Shown: positions 18,011-29,695 of the stretch, one piece after another
Layout: the number at the start of each line of letters is the position of its first letter
Numbering within the stretch: position 1 is the stretch's first letter
Origin: Hofstenia miamia
Taxonomy: Eukaryota; Xenacoelomorpha; Acoela; Hofsteniidae
Length of the DNA stretch: 29,695 nt
Direction of reading: 5' to 3'
Assembly: GCA_900660155.1 (NCBI GenBank)
Contig: CABFPE010000305.1
Coordinates: 907,352 to 937,046 of the forward strand
Translations under genes and position numbers: made by a program
The notes under the pieces: generated by a model
The model's database searches: none
The model's input: only the letters and a program-made list of their open reading frames with translations
Told to the model about the DNA's origin: nothing

Positions 18011-19414
18011 TTTCAGGTTTTAGAAATTAGAGTCCGTTGATCAGCAATAACGCCGTTCCAAGTTCTGAAAAAACATAAATAGCACATTTCCCACTATTTC
18101 AGTTCCTGCAGATCAACGAACTTCTACAATGCTAACTTATTCACTTACTGTAATACATGAGATGGCCAATACTGTAGGAGTTGAAGTTGCTTAAATAAGT
18201 ATCATTAGACTTTCATTTATCAGAGTAGCAATATTTTACACTAACATTTTAGACAGTTTATGCACATGTTCCTTAAACGTCATAGCACTTTCCATAATTG
18301 CACATTCAGAAAATCTTTCACAGATGCTGCAGCAGCTTGCTAAAATTTGTAACTTTTAGTGAAGGTAATTTCGAAAGCTTTATTTTCATTAATGACTAGA
18401 TTGTTCTTTTGCAAGAGCTTTCTATTTCTCGATGGTTCTAATTGATTATAAATGAACCTTTGTTGGGTTAAATTGAACAGAATCATTTAAAGTTTACAGT
18501 CTTGTAGATCAAAAAATCATCTTCCAAAGACATCGTCAACCGTGTTCATTAAGTGCAGTTGAATATTTATCCTTTGATAAATGATTGCGTATTTCCTGTA
18601 CGAAATTTGATCCTCTTTTTCAAAAAAATCAGCTGACTATCCTGTCTGTGACGCTCGGACAAGTGCGCATTGATTTATTTGATTAATAATTTGATGGAAA
18701 CACTTCCCTCTAAAACATTTTGTTAATATTTACCGATAAGCACACCCAAGTTTCATTTATGCTACCGCTAAGTGCTATTATGGTGAAAAAATTATAACAA
18801 TATCACATTTCTTAAATATTTTGCTAACATAGGGAATTGAAGGAAAATTGATTGATCATCCAACCATTGAATAATTAGTTAAATTAGCAATGCTGTTTTC
18901 ACTTTCAATGATAAACTATAGAAATATATCGATGATGTCGCTATGTGATCACCATAATGATGTCTCATTGCAGTATTTGCAATTGACATGTTTTAAAGTA
19001 ATTTTTTAGAAAAAACAAGAGTTAAGCCATAATTTCACTGTCACTATGTTGATATTGTTTTGATTAATTTCAGGAAAATGATCATATTCCGAATTTCCCA
19101 ATTATTTTAATGATCAGTACAAAACACTAAAATTACTAAAACAGAAGATAATAATCAACTGAATTTCCTAGATGTTTGTACAATAAGAACCAATTGCGTT
19201 TTTTATTAGATAATTCATCAAAAAGCAACTAACACTCATTTTTGTATACCAACTAACTCATACTATCATTGAAATTACAGATTTTCATCAATTTTAAAGA
19301 ATCTTTTCAACATACCAACAAATAACCAATGAATTGATGGATGCTCGAATAAATTAATCAGAAAAGCAATTGCGTCTATCTAGAGCATGAATACTGAGAA
19401 GCTCAGTATAATCA

Positions 19415-19417
<3 letters not shown>
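18011..19417. other. Unassigned DNA upstream of the kinase gene
   Basis: No open frame or RNA gene was recognised. A loose inverted repeat pairs GTCCGTTGATC (about 18031) with GATCAACGAACTT (about 18111). This region or the adjacent gap probably holds the kinase 5' UTR exon and promoter, which cannot be placed. Confidence 0.35.

Positions 19418-19446
<29 letters not shown>
19418..19446. repeat. (TA)n microsatellite, left of assembly gap
   Basis: Uninterrupted TA units run straight into unresolved bases. Confidence 0.9.
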
Positions 19447-19587
19447 NNNNNNNNNNNNNNNNNNNNNNNNNNNNNNNNNNNNNNNNNNNNNNNNNNNNNN
19501 NNNNNNNNNNNNNNNNNNNNNNNNNNNNNNNNNNNNNNNNNNNNNNNNNNNNNNNNNNNNNNNNNNNNNNNNNNNNNNNNNNNNNNN
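19447..19587. other. Assembly gap (141 N)
   Basis: All bases are N. TA microsatellite lies on both sides, so the gap most likely holds an expanded or unassembled TA tract. The real length is unknown. Confidence 0.99.
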
Positions 19588-19626
<39 letters not shown>

Positions 19627-19630
19627 TATA
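19588..19630. repeat. (TA)n microsatellite, right of assembly gap
   Basis: TA units, with a single C interruption, continue from the gap to within 33 bases of the kinase start codon. Confidence 0.9.
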
Positions 19631-19662
19631 AGGCTGAGTCACGGTTCGGTTTTTATTTTCAG

Positions 19663-27915
<8,253 letters not shown>

Positions 27916-28081
27916 GTTGTTTGTACCTATTCTCTTGTAATTATGTACATTGTACAATTTGTATTGTGTAATTTTTAATTTGTAAAGAATAATTTATTTG
28001 AATTTCCATATATCATTAACATATCATGATCCAAATTTGTCAAGTGCTTCTTTTAATTTTGTGTTTTAGTGCTAGTTTTGG

Positions 28082-28087
28082 AATAAA
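28082..28087 (+). promoter_or_regulatory. Candidate polyadenylation signal of PAK
   Basis: AATAAA lies 167 bases after the stop codon and before the TA microsatellite. It is followed by TTTGTAGTATTT, a plausible U/GU-rich downstream element. Confidence 0.5.
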
Positions 28088-28143
28088 ACATACTCATTTG
28101 TAGTATTTATTCTGAAATTCGCCTTTAGTATGCACATTTACTT

Positions 28144-28146
<3 letters not shown>

Positions 28147-28189
<43 letters not shown>

Positions 28190-28205
28190 GAAGAAGAAGA
28201 AGAGG
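28147..28205. repeat. Compound (TA)n (GAA)n microsatellite
   Basis: About 20 TA units (28147-28186) run directly into about six GAA units (28187-28205). Confidence 0.92.
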
Positions 28206-29268
28206 ATGCATCACTTGCCCCACGATTTGAAATTTCTTTCACCCTAATGCACCTAGTCTTTAAATGTGCGTTTTAATCCAAAACATAAAAGCAGGAAAAA
28301 ATGAAAAGCGGTGAATGTTTAGGGGTCCACATCGACAATGAAGTTTTGAGGATCTGGAAGATTGCCATTTGGTAATTAAATTCTATTTTTTGTAAAAAGG
28401 ACTGAAAAACAAATGATCAATCAAAGAAAAGTTAATCTAACTCATTTTTATGAGTTCCTTCTATAATAACTATTACAACAATATTTTTATTACAAAGTTT
28501 AGGAATTTTTGGGGTCATTAAGTTGGCCATTAGATTCTAATTCTTGCACAAAACACCGAAAAACAACAAAAAGGTAATTATAATGTCATTTCTATGAATA
28601 ATTTATTTGTTTCTAAATTCTTATAAGGCTGTCATTTTATAAAAAAAACTCATACACGCGAAATTCATACGTAAATGACTATGAATGCAGATGTGTCTAA
28701 ATGATAAGTTACATATAAATATATGAATAGTAAGACTAGCTACAAGTAATAGGTTAGTTATCAAAAAGTCACAAAGCAGTTCAATCTTAAATGATGAATA
28801 AGTACTATAAGTCCTTATCTTTTTATTGATATAACAGTTTTCCATTTCGAAGATTGAGCAATTTCTTTCGACTATTCTCAACGTTCTGGTAGTGCTTTTC
28901 TGATTTTGTATATTTTAAAAAGTTTGTTGATAACTTACTTCGCGTTCGCACTGTCATTCACAACATCGATACCAGCTATTCTGGCATTGTTTTTACAATA
29001 AGTCTGTTACTTCCTGACAAGGAAGTGTCGAGCCCAGATCTAATAAGCTAAATATAATTTTTATAATTTAATAATTTATTTAATTCTTTTGTTTTTTTAC
29101 AAATCAAATGATTAACACTTATGAGGAATTAAAACAATAAATATAAATTAACTTGGTTCTGAAAAAATACTTTGTCTTGGTTTCAAAAGTTTATTGTCCT
29201 TGATGATATAAATAGTTGGTTTTCATTGTTCAATAGCTGTTATAGTTTATGGACTTTGTCCTATAATT
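28206..29268. other. Unassigned intergenic DNA with a diverged direct repeat
   Basis: TTGCCATTTGGTAATTAAAT.. to ACTGAAAAACAA (about 28362-28411) is echoed by TTGGCCATTAGATTCTAATT.. to CACCGAAAAACAA (about 28523-28568). Both are followed within about 30-60 bases by a TCATTT-TATGA string. No gene is recognised. The part next to 29268 may be the 3' untranslated tail of the minus-strand LINE. Confidence 0.35.
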
Positions 29269-29695
29269 TTATAAGTAGTTGGATCTTTTTCGTTTTAGTG
29301 AAATTTTTAATGATTTTTTAAATTTATTGAAATTTCGTTCTTTTTTAATATCTGGAGGGAGTTTGTTCCATAAATCAATTGTAAAATTGGTAAATGATTT
29401 TTCAAAGATTTTCTTTTTAAATTTGATTTTGTGATAAGTCTTAGTTCGCTTGTGTATATTTTTCTGTAATTCTACTGAAGGTCTTTTCAAAAATAGTAAG
29501 CGCCAAATTAATTTTAATAGGTATTCTAATGATTCGATATTATGTTTTTATAATATTTTACTTTGATCGTTTTACTACAGATTGTATTAATTGCCCAATT
29601 AAAAACTTTCTTAAGTTTTTTAAATATTTTCTTGGTAACATTGGTAAATAAAAAAGAAGAATATGAAAAATGCGACAGTATAAGAGATCTTAGTA
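29269..29695 (-). mobile_element. C-terminal tail of a LINE reverse transcriptase polyprotein, runs off right edge
   Basis: The minus-strand ORF 29490-29269 ends with KSFTNFTIDLWNKLPPDIK and then NFNKFKKSLK. This is the widespread C-terminal signature of LINE polyproteins (S...WN.LP..I.....F...LK). Upstream on the same strand, LLYCRIFHILLFYLPM and RKYLKNLRKFLIGQL (about 29685-29590) match the preceding region of such proteins. At least one frame change and a TAA near 29565 separate the two parts, so the copy is dead. The polymerase domain itself would lie beyond the window. Confidence 0.7.

Overview
The window is animal nuclear DNA, most likely from an invertebrate. It is strongly AT-rich and has long gene-poor spaces, canonical GT-AG introns, many (TA)n microsatellites, several LINE remnants and short terminal-inverted-repeat elements. 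Two well-conserved host genes identify it as metazoan. The phylum cannot be settled from the sequence alone.

Layout. 1-1575: minus-strand non-LTR reverse transcriptase remnant running off the left edge. 1616-2980: unassigned DNA with a GC-elevated block. 2982-3051: degenerate tRNA-like sequence on the minus strand. 3114-3903: minus-strand YqaJ/lambda-exonuclease-like nuclease in two exons with a 73-bp intron, lacking a clear 5' end. 5372-6012: short hAT-like element bounded by an exact 8-bp target duplication. 7335-10130: uninterrupted 931-codon NSD-family histone H3K36 methyltransferase gene on the minus strand, with PWWP, HMG-like, four PHD, second PWWP, AWS-SET-postSET and C-terminal PHD/C5HCH modules. 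10131-19640: gene desert with microsatellites, a second LINE reverse transcriptase remnant (about 13440-14380), a perfect 15-bp hairpin, a roughly 90-bp tandem repeat between two TGACGTCA palindromes, and an assembly gap (19447-19587) inside a TA microsatellite.

19663-27915: six coding exons on the plus strand of a group II p21-activated kinase (PAK4/5/6, Mbt type). Exon phases agree throughout and give a 577-residue protein, close to human PAK4. Its GTPase-binding motif and glycine loop are unusual. Intron 1 carries a piggyBac-like remnant, and intron 2 carries a 255-bp inverted-repeat element ending 50 bp before the next exon. 27916-29268: 3' UTR, a TA/GAA microsatellite and unassigned sequence. 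29269-29695: C-terminal tail of a third LINE running off the right edge.

The two host genes are convergent in function only broadly (a chromatin writer and a Rho-GTPase effector kinase). They are divergently oriented and about 9.5 kb apart, with no sign of shared regulation. No clearly new multi-gene system is visible. The most unusual points are the intronless full-length NSD gene, the altered CRIB and glycine loop of the kinase, and the newly delimited small transposons.
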